From positions 1 to 51,350 of the forward strand of contig CAIOTH010000041.1 in the NCBI GenBank assembly GCA_903861145.1: a DNA stretch of 51,350 bases, written 5' to 3'. Below, one piece after another: positions 50,830 through 51,350 of this stretch. This DNA comes from an uncultured Bacteroidota bacterium. GTDB lineage: Bacteria > Bacteroidota > Bacteroidia > Chitinophagales > LD1. The position numbers and the translations under genes were made by a program. Under the pieces are notes generated by a model. It worked only from the letters and a program-made list of their open reading frames with translations. It made no database searches and was not told the origin of the DNA. Positions within the stretch are counted from its first letter, which is position 1. Each line of letters starts with the position of its first letter.

Positions 50830-51350
50830 ATGAAAAAACATTTAAAAAGTAGTCACATAGTAATAAAGAACGCAGATACCAACGGAAGGGCAGCAATTTA
50901 TGTAGAAATATCTATATCAGGACAACAAAAGCGATTTCCAACCGCTGTGAAAATTAAGCCATCAAATTATCCAACCAAAGCTAATGTAAAGGCGAATGAC
51001 CTTCGAAAAATACTGAATGGAGAAGATTATGCGAAAGTGGCTCATGTGGAAAGTAAAATTGACACAATTATTTCCGAATGGTTTATTAAGCAGGAGCCGA
51101 TGTCAATGGCCGGTATTCAACGGGAATATGATGGGGACTATGCTCTGGACAAAAACAAAAACGTGTTTGATTTTTACAAGGACTTTTTAGAATTAAAAAA
51201 GAATGGTAACCACAACACCTATTTGACACATTCCCGAACTTATGATTTGTTATTGGAATTCTCGAAGAAACATAAGGTATACACCTTCGATGATTTTACC
51301 ATGACCTTGTTTCATAAGTTCAGATTTTTTCTTGAGAAATGTTGCAGCTA
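50830..51350 (+). CDS. Tyrosine-recombinase integrase, N-terminal part, cut by the right edge
   Basis: The frame is open from the ATG at 50830 to the end (173 codons). The start reads MKKHLKSSHIVIKNADTNG, then an Arm-type DNA-binding segment (AAIYVEISISGQQKRFPTAVKI). A SAM-like core-binding helix region (about 115-173) includes VFDFYKDFLELKKNGNHNTYLTHSRTYDLLLEF. This layout matches the N-terminal half of Bacteroidota integrases of conjugative or mobilisable elements. The catalytic R-H-R-Y domain lies outside the window, so activity cannot be judged. Confidence 0.88.
   Translation, partial: MKKHLKSSHIVIKNADTNGRAAIYVEISISGQQKRFPTAVKIKPSNYPTKANVKANDLRKILNGEDYAKVAHVESKIDTIISEWFIKQEPMSMAGIQREYDGDYALDKNKNVFDFYKDFLELKKNGNHNTYLTHSRTYDLLLEFSKKHKVYTFDDFTMTLFHKFRFFLEKCCS

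Overview
The window looks like ordinary chromosome from a member of the Bacteroidota. The evidence is several secreted proteins with type IX secretion (T9SS) sorting domains, a gldA-gldF-gldG gliding-motility ABC cluster, a group II GGGP-synthase-family gene, a GH92 mannosidase, a one-chain glycyl-tRNA synthetase, and repeated promoter -7 elements of the form TAnnTTTG or TAnnTTCG just before genes. The lineage could be Chitinophagia or Sphingobacteriia, but that is inference. I recognised no rRNA, tRNA, CRISPR array or insertion sequence. The only mobile-element gene is a tyrosine integrase cut by the right edge.

Layout. 1-2802 (minus): one large secreted NHL-propeller/tandem-repeat T9SS protein, broken by a single in-frame TAA at 1705-1707. 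2996-4906 (plus): M28 aminopeptidase and tsaB. 5010-6573 (plus): two cysteine-free ArsR-type regulators and a cysteine-free double rhodanese. 6602-8242: glpD, ending base-to-base against a biotin-carrier protein gene. 8243-13381 (minus): biotin carrier, FAD oxidoreductase, small membrane protein, YjbR-like protein, AlkP-superfamily hydrolase, YgjP-like metallopeptidase and a membrane-anchored small protein. 13503-14612 (plus): clpP and a conserved unknown. 14590-18016 (minus): an apparent housekeeping operon of GGGPS family, rsgA, dtd, paiB-like, mazG-like and a small membrane protein. 18304-21675 (plus): B12-dependent ribonucleotide reductase.

21744-23387 (minus) is an arsR-arsM-arsC arsenic operon with a clear operator and a bidirectional terminator at its end. 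23471-28907 (minus) holds gldA-gldF-gldG-DUF4340 followed by a small T9SS protein. 29165-31696 (plus): glyQS and a TonB-domain protein. 31703-34213 (minus): a NarL-type response regulator and its 7TMR-DISM histidine kinase, the kinase split by a frameshift in a run of seven A/T. 34379-36919 (plus): a small exported protein, an EamA transporter and two small membrane proteins. 36991-39066 (minus): a BNR-repeat T9SS protein. After a gene-free 0.7 kb stretch come yicC, gmk and apaG (plus), then a hypothetical gene, a large BNR-propeller protein and rlmD (minus), then a DinB-like gene and GH92 (plus), then a membrane protein and a class C beta-lactamase-fold hydrolase (minus), and the 5' end of the integrase (plus).

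I do not see a convincing new multi-gene defence or metabolic system. The best leads are: the two interrupted genes; the cysteine-free ArsR-ArsR-rhodanese cluster; start codons lying 4-7 bases after the -7 element (probable leaderless mRNAs for yicC, glyQS and an EamA gene with a TTG start); a perfect 20-base inverted repeat upstream of the kinase; paired palindromes upstream of the ribonucleotide reductase; and the mobile element that starts at the right edge.
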